Assembly: GCF_025790165.1 (NCBI RefSeq)
Contig: NZ_CP094970.1
Location: 1,612,001 to 1,676,000, forward strand
Direction of reading: 5' to 3'
Source: Solicola gregarius
Lineage (GTDB): Bacteria; Actinomycetota; Actinomycetes; Propionibacteriales; Nocardioidaceae
Length of the DNA stretch: 64,000 nt
Positions 9,623 through 19,981 of the stretch are shown piece by piece (the first letter of the stretch is position 1; each line of letters starts with the position of its first letter). The notes below the pieces were generated by a model. It was given only the letters and a program-made list of their open reading frames with translations, had not been told where the DNA came from and searched no databases. The translations under genes and the position numbers were made by a program.

Positions 9623-11496
9623 CGTGCCACCTCCAGCAGGTCGAGCAGGTGGGTCATCGCGGCGACCACGTCGATGCCCGGCGTGAGGTAGTCGTCTGGC
9701 GCGCCTTCGGTCGAGGTGAACCTGCCCGCCGATCCCACCGCGTACACGCGAGCCGCATGCCCAGACCGCAACGCAGCAACGGATTCTGAGCCCATGCTGT
9801 CGTACCTGCCGTCGCTGCCACACAGCACCGCCACCTGCAGCCTCGCCTCTCGCGCCGCCTGGGCGAGGGAGTCGCCGTCGTCGACCGGGCCGGACTCGAC
9901 GACGTCGACACCGGCGCTCGCGAGCAGGTTCTTCGCGTACGTCGCGCGCTGGTTGTGCTCGGCGACGGGTCCGAGGGTGGCGAGGAAGACGCTCGGGCGT
10001 ACCCCGGCGTCGGCGAGGTGCCGGTCGGATCGGTCACGCATGTCCTCGAACGGCTCGGCATAACGGACGCTGGGCAGCAGACCGCCGTCGGCGGCGGGCG
10101 CGGCCTCGACGGGCGGCTCGGCGAGGTTCGGGAACTCGTTGACTCCGGTGACGCTGGTACGCCGGTGCGCGATGTCGTCGGCGCGGGCGGTCCGGGTCGT
10201 GGCAACGAGCTCCGCGATCACACCCGCATCGAGGGCGGCGCCGAAGCCTCCGTCGCGCTCGATCTCCTGGAACACGCCCCACGCCTGCCTCGCCAGCGCA
10301 TCGGTGAGTTGCTCGACGTACCACGACCCGCCGGCGGGATCGGCGACCTTGCCGACATGTGACTCCTCGAGCAGGAGCAGCTGGGTGTTGCGGGCGATGC
10401 GGGCGGCGAACCGCTCGGAGACTCCGGGCGCGTTGCCAGGGAGTGCGTGGTCGAACGGCAGCACCGTCACCTCACCGGCCCCGCCGACACCCGCGGCGAA
10501 CGCCGCCAGGGTCGTACGAAGCATGTTCACCCAGGGGTCACGCTGCGCCATCATCGCGTTGGACGTGACGGCATGCTGGGCAGCGGCTCCGGCGTCCGGC
10601 GCCCCGAGTACATCGGCGACCCGCGCCCACGCCCTGCGGAACGCACGCAGCTTCGCGATGCCCGCGAACTGCTCGTCGGTGATCGCGTGCCGGAACTCGA
10701 TCGCCGCCAGCGCGTGCTCGACGTCGAGTCCCGCGTCGGCGAGTGCGCGTACGTATGCGACACCCGCCGCCAGGCTGGCACCGAGCTCCTCGGCATCGCT
10801 GGCGCCCGCGTCGTGGAAGACCGTACCGTCGACGACGAGCGTACGAATGCGTTCGGGGCGCGCTGCCAGACGTACGGCGAGCGCCACCGCCTCGTCGAGC
10901 CCGGCACCCTCGACCGGAGAACCGTTGCGGATCTGCAGCGTCCACGGGTCGGCACCGAGCGTCAGCCGGACCTCGCTCCGGTCTTCGACGTCGGCGGAGT
11001 CGGCGACCCCCAGCAGCGCCTCGGCCGCCTCCTCGAACGCCGACCCGGCGTCCAGGCGTACCGGCGCGAGGTCGAACAACACACCCTCGAGTGTCGCGGC
11101 GACCTCGTCGGGTGCGACGCCGCGGCGACCGTTGGGATCGATCGTGAGCCACACCGAGGTGACACCGTTACGCAGGTCGTCGAGGATCAGCCGGTTGGTG
11201 GCGACCGCACCGCCATGCTCACCGTAGTGCGCACACACGCCCCACCCGCCTGCGCCGGCGCGGGCACCGCGGGTGAAGGGCGCATACCCGGGCAGCGGCG
11301 GCGCCGCGAGCTCGTCGGCGGGCGTGTACAGCGGCGCGACCGTGGCTCCGTCGTACGTCTCGGCGTCGAGCAGGCGCTCGGGGTCGGTGCCCAGATCCTC
11401 GGGCTCGACCTTGCGCTGCTTGGCGAGCACCCCGGCGACGGCGCGCTGCCACGATGCGTACGCAGCGGAATGCTCCGGCGCCGGCTGGGGGTTCAT
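9619..11496 (-). CDS. mutA: Methylmalonyl-CoA mutase, small subunit
   Basis: A 625-residue non-catalytic partner of MutB. It keeps the barrel block [12 protein letters not shown]...[10 protein letters not shown] and the [10 protein letters not shown] region, but the C-terminal cobalamin domain lacks the D-x-H-x-x-G motif (it reads [10 protein letters not shown]), as expected for the small subunit. It leads the operon mutA-mutB-meaB with ATGA overlaps throughout. The start at MNPQPAPEH is preferred; an ATG seven codons earlier with a closely spaced GAGG is also possible. The 112-bp gap to the divergent lipase gene must hold both promoters. Confidence 0.94.
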   Translation of the reverse strand: MNPQPAPEHSAAYASWQRAVAGVLAKQRKVEPEDLGTDPERLLDAETYDGATVAPLYTPADELAAPPLPGYAPFTRGARAGAGGWGVCAHYGEHGGAVATNRLILDDLRNGVTSVWLTIDPNGRRGVAPDEVAATLEGVLFDLAPVRLDAGSAFEEAAEALLGVADSADVEDRSEVRLTLGADPWTLQIRNGSPVEGAGLDEAVALAVRLAARPERIRTLVVDGTVFHDAGASDAEELGASLAAGVAYVRALADAGLDVEHALAAIEFRHAITDEQFAGIAKLRAFRRAWARVADVLGAPDAGAAAQHAVTSNAMMAQRDPWVNMLRTTLAAFAAGVGGAGEVTVLPFDHALPGNAPGVSERFAARIARNTQLLLLEESHVGKVADPAGGSWYVEQLTDALARQAWGVFQEIERDGGFGAALDAGVIAELVATTRTARADDIAHRRTSVTGVNEFPNLAEPPVEAAPAADGGLLPSVRYAEPFEDMRDRSDRHLADAGVRPSVFLATLGPVAEHNQRATYAKNLLASAGVDVVESGPVDDGDSLAQAAREARLQVAVLCGSDGRYDSMGSESVAALRSGHAARVYAVGSAGRFTSTEGAPDDYLTPGIDVVAAMTHLLDLLEVAR

Positions 11497-11583
11497 GGGG
11501 CCGATGTTACGGCGCATTCACCTCGGCCGTCTCTGTGACGTTCTTCGCAGGTCCCGCGATACGAGACGCCCCTTCCGCATCTG

Positions 11584-11599
11584 GTTACCCGTCGGTAAC
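11584..11599. promoter_or_regulatory. Palindrome GTTACC-N4-GGTAAC just upstream of the lipase gene
   Basis: A perfect 6-bp dyad with a 4-base centre that ends 10 bases before the lipase ATG, in the mutA/lipase divergent gap. It could be an operator, or a weak hairpin at the ribosome site. No regulator is encoded nearby. Confidence 0.35.
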
Positions 11600-11608
11600 G
11601 TCGCGGCC

Positions 11609-12928
11609 ATGCTCCGCGCACGCGTCATCGCACTCACCCTCCTCGGCACGCTGCTGGCCGCCGTACTCGTCGCTCCGACACAGGCGGTCGCGGCACAGAC
11701 CCCGGCCAGCGACGACACCTTCTTCACCTACAGCGGCGACAAACCGCTGCGGGCGTACGAGCCGGGCGCGGTGCTCAAGTCCCGCACAGTTCCGTACCAC
11801 GTTGCGGGCATTCCGACACCGGTACGCGTCGTGCAGCTTCTCTACCGCAGCGCGGACGCGCAGGGCCGGCCGATCGCGAACGCGACCTCGGTCGTGCTGC
11901 CGCCCGGCCCGAAGCACAGCACCCGAGCCGTCGCGTACCAGTCGTTCTACGACTCGCTCAACCCGGCCGACAACCCGTCGCGGATCTTCGCGGGCGACCT
12001 GACCTTCGGCGGGCTGATCGCCAACGTCGAGACGGTGTTCCTCGCACCGCTCCTCGCCAAGGGCTATCCGGTGATCGTCGCCGACACCGAAGGGCCGGCG
12101 GCCGACTTCGCCGCCGGACCCGAGTACGGCAAGGTGACCCTCGACTCCATCCGGGCCGCTCGCCGCTCGGACGACACCGGACTGAGCCGGCACACCGACA
12201 TCGGTCTGCTCGGATACTCGGGCGGGGCGATCGCGAGCAACTGGGCGGCCGCGCTCGCACCGAAGTACGCGCCCGGCGTCAACAAGAAGATCGTCGGCGT
12301 CGCCGAGGGCGGGCTCCTCGTCGCGCCGGCACACAACCTGAAGTACATCAGCGGTACGACCGGCTGGGCAGGCGTCGCGGCCATGGCCGTCGCCGGTGTC
12401 GCCCGCGCGTACGACATCGACTTCGGCAAGTACCTCAGCGACCGCGGCCGCGAGGTGATGGCGAAGATGCAGACGGCGTCCATCGCGAACGTGCTGTTCC
12501 AGTATCCCGGCCTGACCTGGGAGCAGCTGGTCAAGCCCCGGTACGCCGACCCGAACTCGGTTCCGGAGTACGTACGCGCGGTCAACAGGATCAACCTCGG
12601 ATCCCGCCCGTCTCCGACCGTGCCGATGTTCGTCGGTCAAGGAGCGAACGGCATCCTGGAAGGCTCGCCCGGCAACAAGCCGGGCATCGGCCCCGGCGAC
12701 GGGGTGATGATCGCGGGCGACGTACGCACGCTCGCGCGGCAGTACTGCACCGACGGCACGGCCGTGAAGTACCAGCAGTACAACGCCCTGAGCCATGTCC
12801 CGACCGCGCTCGCCTGGGCTCCGACCGCGATGTCCTGGCTGGACGACCGGTTCGCCGGCGTACAGGCGCCGTCGGACTGCGGCTCGATCCCCAAGGGAAA
12901 TCCGCTCACGCCGGAGAAGGTCAGCTGA
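11609..12928 (+). CDS. Secreted triacylglycerol lipase (secretory lipase family)
   Basis: A 439-residue exported alpha/beta hydrolase. Residues 1-29 form a signal peptide ending at AVAA. The nucleophile elbow G-Y-S-G-G is at residues 202-206, and the surrounding pattern [12 protein letters not shown]...[16 protein letters not shown] belongs to the secretory lipase (LIP) family best known from fungi and actinobacteria. A likely His active residue lies in [10 protein letters not shown] near the C-terminus. It should release fatty acids from extracellular esters. It overlaps the convergent pgm gene by 8 bases. Confidence 0.88.
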   Translation: MLRARVIALTLLGTLLAAVLVAPTQAVAAQTPASDDTFFTYSGDKPLRAYEPGAVLKSRTVPYHVAGIPTPVRVVQLLYRSADAQGRPIANATSVVLPPGPKHSTRAVAYQSFYDSLNPADNPSRIFAGDLTFGGLIANVETVFLAPLLAKGYPVIVADTEGPAADFAAGPEYGKVTLDSIRAARRSDDTGLSRHTDIGLLGYSGGAIASNWAAALAPKYAPGVNKKIVGVAEGGLLVAPAHNLKYISGTTGWAGVAAMAVAGVARAYDIDFGKYLSDRGREVMAKMQTASIANVLFQYPGLTWEQLVKPRYADPNSVPEYVRAVNRINLGSRPSPTVPMFVGQGANGILEGSPGNKPGIGPGDGVMIAGDVRTLARQYCTDGTAVKYQQYNALSHVPTALAWAPTAMSWLDDRFAGVQAPSDCGSIPKGNPLTPEKVS

Positions 12929-14546
12929 GCGCCGCGTCGACGACTGACCGGGCCTCCTCCTGTACCCGCGCGAGGTGGTCGGGGCCGCGGAACGACTCCG
13001 CGTAGATCTTGTAGATGTCCTCGGTGCCGGAAGGGCGGGCCGCGAACCACGCCTGATCGGTGCACACCTTCAACCCGCCGATCGCGGCACCGTTGCCCGG
13101 CGCCTCGGTCAGCTTGGCGGTGATCGCGTCACCGGCGAGCTCCGAGGCCGTGACCGCCTCGGGCGTCAGGGCCTTGAGCTTCGCCTTCGCCGCGCGATCG
13201 GCGGGCGCATCCACCCGTGCATACGCGGGCTCGCCGTACTGCGCGACGAGGCCGGCGTACAGCTCGCTCGGGCTGGTGCCGGTCACGGCCTGGATCTCGG
13301 ACGCCAGCAGCGCCAGGATGATGCCGTCCTTGTCGGTGGTCCACGTCGTGCCGTCCAAGCGATGGAACGACGCGCCGGCGCTCTCCTCGCCGCCGAAGCA
13401 CACGCTCCCGTCGAGCAGGCCGGGCACGAACCACTTGAAGCCGACCGGCACCTCCACCAGGCGCCGTCCCAGGCCGCCGACGACCTTGTCGATCATGCCG
13501 GACGACACGAGCGTCTTACCGACCGCGACATCGGCGCCCCACTCGCGGTTGCGGGCCAGGTAGTCGATCGCGACCGACAGGAAGTGGTTCGGGTTCAGCA
13601 GCCCGCCGTCGGGGGTGACGATGCCGTGCCGGTCCGCGTCGGCGTCGTTGCCCGTCGCGATGTCGTACGAGTCGCGCTGGTCGATCAGCGACGCCATCGC
13701 GTACGGCGACGAGCAGTCCATCCGGATCTTGCCGTCGTGGTCGAGCGTCATGAACGCCCACCGCGGGTCGACCTTGTCGTTCACGACGGTCAGCTCGAGC
13801 CCGTGGCGCTCGGCGATCGCGCCCCAGTACGCGACGCTGGCACCGCCGAGCGGATCGGCTCCGATGCGTACGCCCGCCGAGCGGATCGCGTCCAGATCGA
13901 GCACCGACGGCAGGTCGTCGACATAGTGGCCGAGGAAGTCGTACGCCTGCGCCGCGGCACGGGTCTGCTCGGTCGTCGCACGACGTACGCCGGCGAGACC
14001 GGCGCTCAACAGCTCGTTCGCACGCTCCTCGATCCAGCCGGTCGCATCCGTGTCGGCCGGACCACCGTTCGGCGGGTTGTACTTGAACCCGCCGTCGCGT
14101 GGCGGGTTGTGCGACGGAGTCACGACGATGCCGTCGACCGTGCCGTGCTCACCCAGCCGGTTGAGCCGCAGGATCGCGTGCGACACGGCGGGCGTCGGCG
14201 TGTAGCCGTCGCGCTCATCGACCAGCACGGTGATGTCGTTGCCGACGAGCACCTCGAGGGCGCTCTGCCAAGCGGGCAACGAGAGTGCATGGGTGTCGCG
14301 CCCGATGACCAGCGGTCCGTCGTACCCCTGGGCCCGCCGGTAGTCCACGATCGCCTGCGTGGTCGCGAGGATGTGGAACTCGTTGAACGCGCCGTCGAGA
14401 CTCGACCCGCGGTGCCCGGAGGTGCCGAACGCGACCCGCTGCGCGACGTCGAGCGGATCCGGTCGCAGGTCGTAGTACGCCGCGGTCAGCGCGTCGATGT
14501 CGGTCAGGTCTTGCGGCTGTGCAGGCGTACCGGCGCGAGGGTGCAT
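12921..14546 (-). CDS. pgm: Phosphoglucomutase (alpha-D-glucose phosphate-specific)
   Basis: A 541-residue enzyme that interconverts glucose-1-phosphate and glucose-6-phosphate. The phosphoserine loop TPSHN is at residues 143-147, the metal-binding loop appears as [10 protein letters not shown], and GEESAG gives the sugar-binding loop. N-terminal FGTSGHRG is standard. The MHPRAG start is used because it directly precedes the conserved region. The Ser-X-X repeat protein ends 27 bases upstream on the same strand, suggesting a shared transcript. Confidence 0.95.
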   Translation of the reverse strand: MHPRAGTPAQPQDLTDIDALTAAYYDLRPDPLDVAQRVAFGTSGHRGSSLDGAFNEFHILATTQAIVDYRRAQGYDGPLVIGRDTHALSLPAWQSALEVLVGNDITVLVDERDGYTPTPAVSHAILRLNRLGEHGTVDGIVVTPSHNPPRDGGFKYNPPNGGPADTDATGWIEERANELLSAGLAGVRRATTEQTRAAAQAYDFLGHYVDDLPSVLDLDAIRSAGVRIGADPLGGASVAYWGAIAERHGLELTVVNDKVDPRWAFMTLDHDGKIRMDCSSPYAMASLIDQRDSYDIATGNDADADRHGIVTPDGGLLNPNHFLSVAIDYLARNREWGADVAVGKTLVSSGMIDKVVGGLGRRLVEVPVGFKWFVPGLLDGSVCFGGEESAGASFHRLDGTTWTTDKDGIILALLASEIQAVTGTSPSELYAGLVAQYGEPAYARVDAPADRAAKAKLKALTPEAVTASELAGDAITAKLTEAPGNGAAIGGLKVCTDQAWFAARPSGTEDIYKIYAESFRGPDHLARVQEEARSVVDAALS

Positions 14547-14573
14547 GCGGGCATGGTGGCACACGCCGGCGCG

Positions 14574-14996
14574 CTATCGCCGCCAGCGTCGGGCGCGCAG
14601 CACGGCGTACGCCGCCAGGCCGACCGCCATCGCGGAGAGAGCACCGGTGAGTACCTCGGGCACCCGCTCCGGCACCGGGCGATGGTCCTGCTTGTCCGCA
14701 GACGATCCCGCCATCCGCCAGCCCGCGGTGCTGTTCGAGCTCAGCACGGACGCCGAGCTGCCGCCTGAGCCGATCGACGAGACGGACCCGGCCGATCCGA
14801 GCGAGGCGATCGACCCCGCCGAGGCAAGGGAGGCGAGCGACCCGGCAGAGCCGACCGACCCGATCGAGCCGCTCGCCGCGACCGAGCAGATCGAGGCGAA
14901 CGAGTACGACGAGCCGATCGACAGCACCGAGTGCGAGGATCCGATCGAGAGAATGGAGTTGCGCGACCGGAGCGACCAGCGTCCTACGACTCGCAC
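14574..14996 (-). CDS. Ser-X-X triplet-repeat protein with C-terminal membrane anchor
   Basis: A 140-residue protein of unknown function. After a basic N-terminus (RVVGRWSLRSRN), residues about 14-90 keep Ser at almost every third position (SIL SIG SSH SVL SIG ...), with a nine-residue super-repeat S-hydrophobic-x, S-hydrophobic-G, S-A-G. A hydrophobic segment (LTGALSAMAVGLAAYAV) and the basic tail RARRWRR form a likely membrane anchor. Such regularity suggests a beta-solenoid or amyloid-like stack. I recall similar SIGSVGSAG-type proteins of unknown function in other actinobacteria, but cannot check this. GTG start; the start overlaps the restored end of the RTX gene by 13 bases. Confidence 0.6.
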   Translation of the reverse strand: MRVVGRWSLRSRNSILSIGSSHSVLSIGSSYSFASICSVAASGSIGSVGSAGSLASLASAGSIASLGSAGSVSSIGSGGSSASVLSSNSTAGWRMAGSSADKQDHRPVPERVPEVLTGALSAMAVGLAAYAVLRARRWRR

Positions 14997-15240
14997 GACA
15001 CGGCCCGCTCAATGCTGCGGCACTTGTCGGTCCCACTCCCGCCATTGCCGCGATCCTTGGCGCCCCCGCCGTTCAAGCGGTCGCCGCCGGCGAGGCCCCG
15101 CAACCGATCACGACCCGCCGAGCCTCCCAGGATGTTGTCACCGGCGCTACCTGTCAGCCGGTCCGGTCCCGACGTTCCTCTTACCCGCTCGAATCCCGGG
15201 ATGTTGTCTCGGCCGATGTACGTGCCGGTCGCAACCCCCC
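14984..15240 (-). other. Out-of-frame C-terminal coding segment of the RTX gene
   Basis: In the +1 frame relative to the upstream part, this segment encodes about 85 residues with four more RTX-like repeats and the two-cysteine C-terminus common in actinobacterial proteins of this kind, ending at TAG (14984-14986). Its uninterrupted, repeat-consistent coding shows the upstream break is one base in a G run. Confidence 0.85.
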
Positions 15241-16388
15241 TTGCCCAGGTGCACGGTCAGACCCCGGCGCCCGTGGGGCGGGTACCAGTACTCGTAGCTC
15301 ACCAGATCAACGCCGCGACCACCGCGGAAGGTGTCGGGTTTCACCGGCGCCTTGCCGCCGAGACTCGCGCCCTGGACCTTGTCATCCCCCGCGCCGAGGC
15401 GTACGTTGCTTCGCCCGGAGCCATTCTTGACGACGTCGTCACCGCCGTTGGTGCGTACGGTATCCCGGCCGTTCGAGAGGTGTACCCGGTCGACGGCTGC
15501 GGAGCCGATCACGGTGTTGCGACCCGGACCGGGCGCGACCGTCCAGGTAGAGGCAGTTGCCTCCACCCGGTCGTTGCCCTCCTCGGCGTAGATCGAGATA
15601 CCCGGGACATTCGAGCTCACCGAGTCATCGCCGTACCCGGCCCAGACCTCCCACGAGCCGGAAACGTGGTTGGACCCCGTATTCGGAAGGGAGATCGAGT
15701 CGTCCCCCGGTCCGGAGACGATGTCGAACCTGCCGTTCGCTCGCACCGTGATGGTGTCATCGCCCTTCCCGGTCGCCACGCGCCCCCGGTCGACAACCAC
15801 CCGGTCGCGCCCTCTGCCGAGTGCCATCGACGCCCTTCCAGGAGCGGTGACACGATCGCCGTGCGGCGTGCCGATGATCCGGAAGGCGCCCTTCAACCGG
15901 TCCCGTCCTTGGCCGCGAACCCGACCCTTCGCGAGATCCGCGGTGATGCCGCGATCGGCCGACTCGAACGTCAGCAGGTCCGGGGTTCCCTTGGATGATT
16001 CGATCACTTTGTCATCGCCCGGTCCCCCTTGGATCCGGTTCGGGTAGTAGATCGCCGGTCCGGCCCACTGCACCCCGTCTTGCTGGCCGTCGATCGTGTC
16101 ATCGCCCGGACCCCCGCGAATGGCGTCCTCCGCACGCCCGCCACAGATCACGTCGTTGCCCGCGAATCCGTCGATGGTGTCCTTACCGCCGCGCGCGACG
16201 ATCACGTCGCGGTGCGGCGTGCCGCGAAGGTCATCCTTGCCGGAGGTCCCGACGATGGTCGCGATGGCGCCGTGACATCTGGGCTTGTCTCTACCGACGG
16301 TCTGACCGCTCGCGACTGCCGCCGGCGCGGGGGCCAGTACGACCATCGCGGCGCCGAGGGAGATGAGAGACGTGCTGATTCGCTTCAT
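15147..16388 (-). CDS. Secreted RTX-type (hemolysin-like calcium-binding repeat) protein, frameshifted near its end
   Basis: As written, 413 residues: a signal peptide (ends PAAVASG), then many GGxGxD-type nonapeptides (GGPGDDTIDG, GGRAEDAIRGG, GAGDDKVQG) that fold as Ca2+-binding beta-rolls in secreted proteins. Residue 382 onwards is out of frame: a run of six G (minus strand, 15235-15240) appears where five would keep the frame. With five, translation continues through further repeats (GTSGPDRLTGSAGDNILGG, LNGGGAKDRGNGG) to a Cys-rich end CRSIERAVSCES at 14984. No transporter or enzymatic domain is attached; function unknown. Confidence 0.85.
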   Translation of the reverse strand: MKRISTSLISLGAAMVVLAPAPAAVASGQTVGRDKPRCHGAIATIVGTSGKDDLRGTPHRDVIVARGGKDTIDGFAGNDVICGGRAEDAIRGGPGDDTIDGQQDGVQWAGPAIYYPNRIQGGPGDDKVIESSKGTPDLLTFESADRGITADLAKGRVRGQGRDRLKGAFRIIGTPHGDRVTAPGRASMALGRGRDRVVVDRGRVATGKGDDTITVRANGRFDIVSGPGDDSISLPNTGSNHVSGSWEVWAGYGDDSVSSNVPGISIYAEEGNDRVEATASTWTVAPGPGRNTVIGSAAVDRVHLSNGRDTVRTNGGDDVVKNGSGRSNVRLGAGDDKVQGASLGGKAPVKPDTFRGGRGVDLVSYEYWYPPHGRRGLTVHLGKGGCDRHVHRPRQHPGIRAGKRNVGTGPADR

Positions 16389-16485
16389 CGACCCAACATA
16401 GCGACGACGCGGATCACCCGCGGACGTGCAGGCGACCGAACTCAGCCGCGCCAGCGCGAGTCTTCGGAACTCGTCTCGGCCTCCG

Positions 16486-17073
16486 TCACGGCGCCAGCAA
16501 CCGTCGTAGCGTCGCGGCGAACAGCTCGACGTCGATTCCGGGGTCGAGCGAGCGCTGCGCCCCGAGCCCGATCGACAGGCTCAGCACGATCGTCGCGATC
16601 TGCTCCGCCGGCATGGCCGGCTCGACGCCGAGGTCGGCGACCCCTTTGCGTACGAGATGCTCGATCGCCTGTCGTACGGCCTTGTGTCGCGCGGCGATCT
16701 GCTCGGCCACGAACGGGTTGTGCCGCGCGATCGACGCGAACTCCACCTCGAGCGCCGTCCACTTGGGTTGACCGAGATGCTCACGCGCCCACCACGCAAG
16801 GGCGTCGAGGGTGTCGTCGAGAGTGTGCTTGCCCTCCATCGCCGCGGCCGCGGCGGCGAGCTGTTCGGTGTGGAGGTCGTCCAGTACGGCGAGCCCGAGC
16901 TCCTCCTTGCCGGAGAAGTTCGAGTAGACGGCGCCCTTCGAGAACCCCGCCTCGACCGCGACGCGGTCGAGCGACGTCGCCGCGAATCCGTCGCGCAGGA
17001 ACAGGACCCGCGCGACGTCGATCAGCGCTTCCCGTGTCTGCGCCTGCCTCTCGGCGCGCGTACCCGCGACCAT
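16486..17073 (-). CDS. TetR-family transcriptional regulator
   Basis: A 195-residue repressor with the N-terminal TetR helix-turn-helix (ALIDVARVLFLRDGFAATSLDRVAVEAGFSKGAVYSNFSGKEE, residues about 15-57) and a variable ligand-binding half. ATG chosen with GGAGG 4 bases upstream. It is divergent from the monooxygenase/P450 operon across a 95-bp gap holding a dyad, so it most likely represses that operon and itself in response to an oxidisable hydrophobic compound. The ligand is not predictable from sequence. Confidence 0.9.
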   Translation of the reverse strand: MVAGTRAERQAQTREALIDVARVLFLRDGFAATSLDRVAVEAGFSKGAVYSNFSGKEELGLAVLDDLHTEQLAAAAAAMEGKHTLDDTLDALAWWAREHLGQPKWTALEVEFASIARHNPFVAEQIAARHKAVRQAIEHLVRKGVADLGVEPAMPAEQIATIVLSLSIGLGAQRSLDPGIDVELFAATLRRLLAP

Positions 17074-17146
17074 CCAACCTCCCTTGGCCAAGCCGTCCGC
17101 GCGGTCAGCCTAATACTGCTCGCGCTCAACCCCTTGGCGTCGATTC

Positions 17147-17165
17147 CAGATACCGTTAGTATCCG
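17147..17165. promoter_or_regulatory. Candidate TetR operator CAGATAC-N5-GTATCCG
   Basis: An imperfect dyad (arms match at 6 of 7) lying 3 bases before the monooxygenase ATG, in the divergent gap with the TetR gene. Its position over the likely transcript start suits a repressor site. Confidence 0.45.
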
Positions 17166-17168
17166 AAC

Positions 17169-18638
17169 ATGGTCCAGACTACCGACGTGCTGATCGTAGG
17201 GACCGGGTTCTCCGGTCTCGGCATGGGCATCCAGCTGCGCAAGGCCGGCCGCGAGGACTTCATCATCGTGGAGAAGGCCGCCGACGTCGGCGGCACGTGG
17301 CGCGACAACACCTACCCGGGCTGCGAGTGCGACATCCCGAGCCACATGTACTCGTTCTCGTATGAGCTCAACCCCGACTGGAGCCGCCACTTCTCCGGCA
17401 ACCAGGAGATCTGGGACTACCTGCGCGACGTCTCGGCGCGTCACCACCTCGACGAGAAGATCCACTACGGCGTCAAGGTCACCGGTGCCGAGTGGGACGA
17501 CGACCTCCACCGCTGGACGGTCCACACCGAAGGCGGCGAGACGTACGACGCCCGCGCCGTCGTCTCGGGTGTCGGTGCACTGCACATCCCGAACATCCCG
17601 AACCTCCCAGGTACCGAGACCTTCGAAGGCGAGCGGTTCCACTCATCGGAGTGGAACCACGACGTCGACCTGCAGGGCAAACGGGTCGCCGTGATCGGTA
17701 CGGGCGCGAGCGCCGTGCAGTTCACGCCGATCATCGCCGACCAGGCCGATCAGCTGACGATCTTCCAACGCACGCCGCCGTGGGTGTTGCCCAAGAACGA
17801 CAAGGCGATCCCGGAGTGGCAGCGGTCGTTCTTCCGCTCCGTGCCACCGGCGCAGCGCGCGTACCGCAACGCGCTGTACTGGGTGCTCGAATCGCGCGCC
17901 GTCGGCTTCAACGGCCAGCTCAACATTTTGAAGTTCGCCGAGAAGATCGTCGAACGCTACGTACGCAAGGCGGTCGATGATCCCGCGCTGCAGGACAAGC
18001 TCATCCCCGACTACCGGATGGGATGCAAGCGGATCCTGCAGTCCAACGCGTACTACAAGATGTTCAACCGCGACGACGTCACGCTGATCGACTCCGGGGT
18101 CGCCGAGATCACGCCTCACGGCGTGGTCGACAACGCCGGCATCGAGCACGGGGCCGACGTGATCATCTATGGCACGGGATTCCATGTCGTTGACGCTCTC
18201 GAGTACCTCGACATCACCGGCCGCGAGGGCAAGAACCTCGGCAAGGTCTTCGAGGAGGACGGCGTCGAGACGTACCTCGGCATCAACGCGACCGGATTCC
18301 CGAACCTGTTCTTCATGCTCGGGCCCAACACCGGGCTCGGCCACAACTCGGTGGTGTTCATGATCGAGCAGCAGGCGAAGTACATCACCCGCTTCCTCGA
18401 CGAGCTCGACCGTCGCGGTGCGACCGCTGCGGACGTACGCCCGGCCGCCCAGCGCGAGTTCAACGACACCATCCAACGAAAGCTCACCAAGGGCATCTGG
18501 ACCCAGGGCGGCTGCACGAGCTGGTACCTCGACTCGCAGGGTAAGAACCGCACCATCTGGCCGGGCTTCACCTTCCTGTACTGGTGGGACACCCGCAAGA
18601 TCGAGGCGCCCGACTACGAGTGGGTGAGAGCCGCATGA
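17169..18638 (+). CDS. Flavin-containing Baeyer-Villiger-type monooxygenase
   Basis: A 489-residue class B flavoprotein monooxygenase using FAD and NADPH to insert oxygen into ketones or oxidise heteroatoms. FAD-binding GTGFSGLG is at residues 11-18, the NADPH Rossmann motif GTGASAVQ near residue 177, and between them FEGERFHSSEWNHD corresponds to the FxGxxxHxxxW fingerprint with Asn where many family members have Pro or Asp. It is the first gene of an operon with two P450s and a quinone oxidoreductase joined by stop/start overlaps. The substrate is unknown; ketone or long-chain aldehyde oxidation is plausible. Confidence 0.9.
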   Translation: MVQTTDVLIVGTGFSGLGMGIQLRKAGREDFIIVEKAADVGGTWRDNTYPGCECDIPSHMYSFSYELNPDWSRHFSGNQEIWDYLRDVSARHHLDEKIHYGVKVTGAEWDDDLHRWTVHTEGGETYDARAVVSGVGALHIPNIPNLPGTETFEGERFHSSEWNHDVDLQGKRVAVIGTGASAVQFTPIIADQADQLTIFQRTPPWVLPKNDKAIPEWQRSFFRSVPPAQRAYRNALYWVLESRAVGFNGQLNILKFAEKIVERYVRKAVDDPALQDKLIPDYRMGCKRILQSNAYYKMFNRDDVTLIDSGVAEITPHGVVDNAGIEHGADVIIYGTGFHVVDALEYLDITGREGKNLGKVFEEDGVETYLGINATGFPNLFFMLGPNTGLGHNSVVFMIEQQAKYITRFLDELDRRGATAADVRPAAQREFNDTIQRKLTKGIWTQGGCTSWYLDSQGKNRTIWPGFTFLYWWDTRKIEAPDYEWVRAA

Positions 18639-19957
18639 CAACCGCCGTGGCCCCGACACAGTTGCCACCCGGCCCACGGATCCCGGTCGGGCTGCAGACG
18701 GCGCTGTTCATGACGAGTGCCCTCTGGTACGTCCCCGCGATGCACCGTCGGTACGGCGATGTCTTCACGTTGCGCTGCGCTCCTCGCGACCAGCGGCTGG
18801 TGTTCATCAACCGGCGAGAGCACATCAAGGAAGTCTTCACCGGCGACCCCCAGGTGTTCCACGCGGGTGAGGGCAACGAGCTGCTGCGGACCGTCATGGG
18901 CCAGCACTCGGTGCTGCTCGTCGACGACGAGACCCACCTGCGTGCCCGCAAGCTGCTGATGCCGGCGTTCCACGGCGCCGCACTGCGTTCGTACGAAGGT
19001 CTGGTCGGCACCCTCGCGAAGAGTGACGTCGACTCGTGGCGGCCGGGCGAGCCGCTCGTTGCACTCGACCGGATGAACGCCCTCACCCTCGAGATCATCA
19101 TGCAGGTCGTGTTCGGCGTCACCGACGAGGAGCGGCTGTCCCGCCTGCGACCGGTCGTGAACAACACCGTCAGCATCGGCGCGCTCACCCTGTTGTCGTG
19201 GGCGTACCCGAAGCTGCAGAAGTACGCGCCGTGGCGCGCGTACATGAACAACCAGCGGCGTTTCGACGAACTGCTGTACGCGGAGATTTCGGAGCGGCGC
19301 CGTGCGGCCGATCTCGAGCAACGCGACGACGTACTGTCGCGGCTTCTCCACGTCGGTGCGGGCGACGACCAGGAGCACGAACCTCTCAGCGATGCGGAGC
19401 TTCGCGACCAGCTGGTGACCCTGCTGCTCGCCGGGCACGAGACGACGGCATCGGCACTTTCGTGGACGCTTCACGAGCTGGCACAGAACCCGGACGTACA
19501 GCGCCGCGCCCGCCGCGCCGCAGACGAGGGCGACCGCAAGTACCTCGAGGCGGTGGTCAAGGAGGCGATGCGGGTTCACCCCGTGATCGACCAGGTACGC
19601 CGGGTGCTGAAGGAGGACGCCACAGTGGCCGGCTACCGCCTGCCCGCGGGCACGACGGTTGTCCCGTCCGTACGCTTCGCGCACGCGAGCGGGGTGAACT
19701 ACCCGGACCCCGACGCATTCCGCCCGGAGCGATTCGTCGACGGCGAGGTCGCATCCAACACGTGGCTGCCGTTCGGCGGCGGCGTCCGTCGCTGCCTCGG
19801 TGCGGGCTTCTCGCTGATGGAGGGCACGATCATCCTGGGCGAGATCCTGCAGAGGTACACCGTGCGCCCCGATCCGCACAGCTTGGAACGCGAGACCATC
19901 CGCAACATCACCACAGTCCCGAAGCACAAGGCGCGCGTCGTACTCGCCGCACGCTGA
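18635..19957 (+). CDS. Cytochrome P450 (first of a tandem pair)
   Basis: A 440-residue soluble P450. The I-helix motif AGHETTA, the K-helix E-x-x-R (EAMR), and the haem loop FGGGVRRCLGAG with the Cys thiolate are all present. The ATG overlaps the monooxygenase stop (ATGA), giving translational coupling. The protein is closely similar to the next P450 along its whole length, so the pair arose by tandem duplication. Dedicated ferredoxin or reductase genes are not adjacent; electrons may come from general partners such as the FprA-type reductase found elsewhere in the window. Confidence 0.95.
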   Translation: MTTAVAPTQLPPGPRIPVGLQTALFMTSALWYVPAMHRRYGDVFTLRCAPRDQRLVFINRREHIKEVFTGDPQVFHAGEGNELLRTVMGQHSVLLVDDETHLRARKLLMPAFHGAALRSYEGLVGTLAKSDVDSWRPGEPLVALDRMNALTLEIIMQVVFGVTDEERLSRLRPVVNNTVSIGALTLLSWAYPKLQKYAPWRAYMNNQRRFDELLYAEISERRRAADLEQRDDVLSRLLHVGAGDDQEHEPLSDAELRDQLVTLLLAGHETTASALSWTLHELAQNPDVQRRARRAADEGDRKYLEAVVKEAMRVHPVIDQVRRVLKEDATVAGYRLPAGTTVVPSVRFAHASGVNYPDPDAFRPERFVDGEVASNTWLPFGGGVRRCLGAGFSLMEGTIILGEILQRYTVRPDPHSLERETIRNITTVPKHKARVVLAAR

Positions 19958-19981
19958 CGCGCAGTGCACCAGGAGGCCGCA

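Noticed and set aside
14497-15297. Plus-strand frame with Asp-Pro-Ala-Glu repeats
   Set aside because: It is the complement of the Ser-X-X repeat gene. The minus-strand reading has a start, a membrane anchor and a stop in a sensible place, whereas the plus frame begins inside the antisense of pgm.
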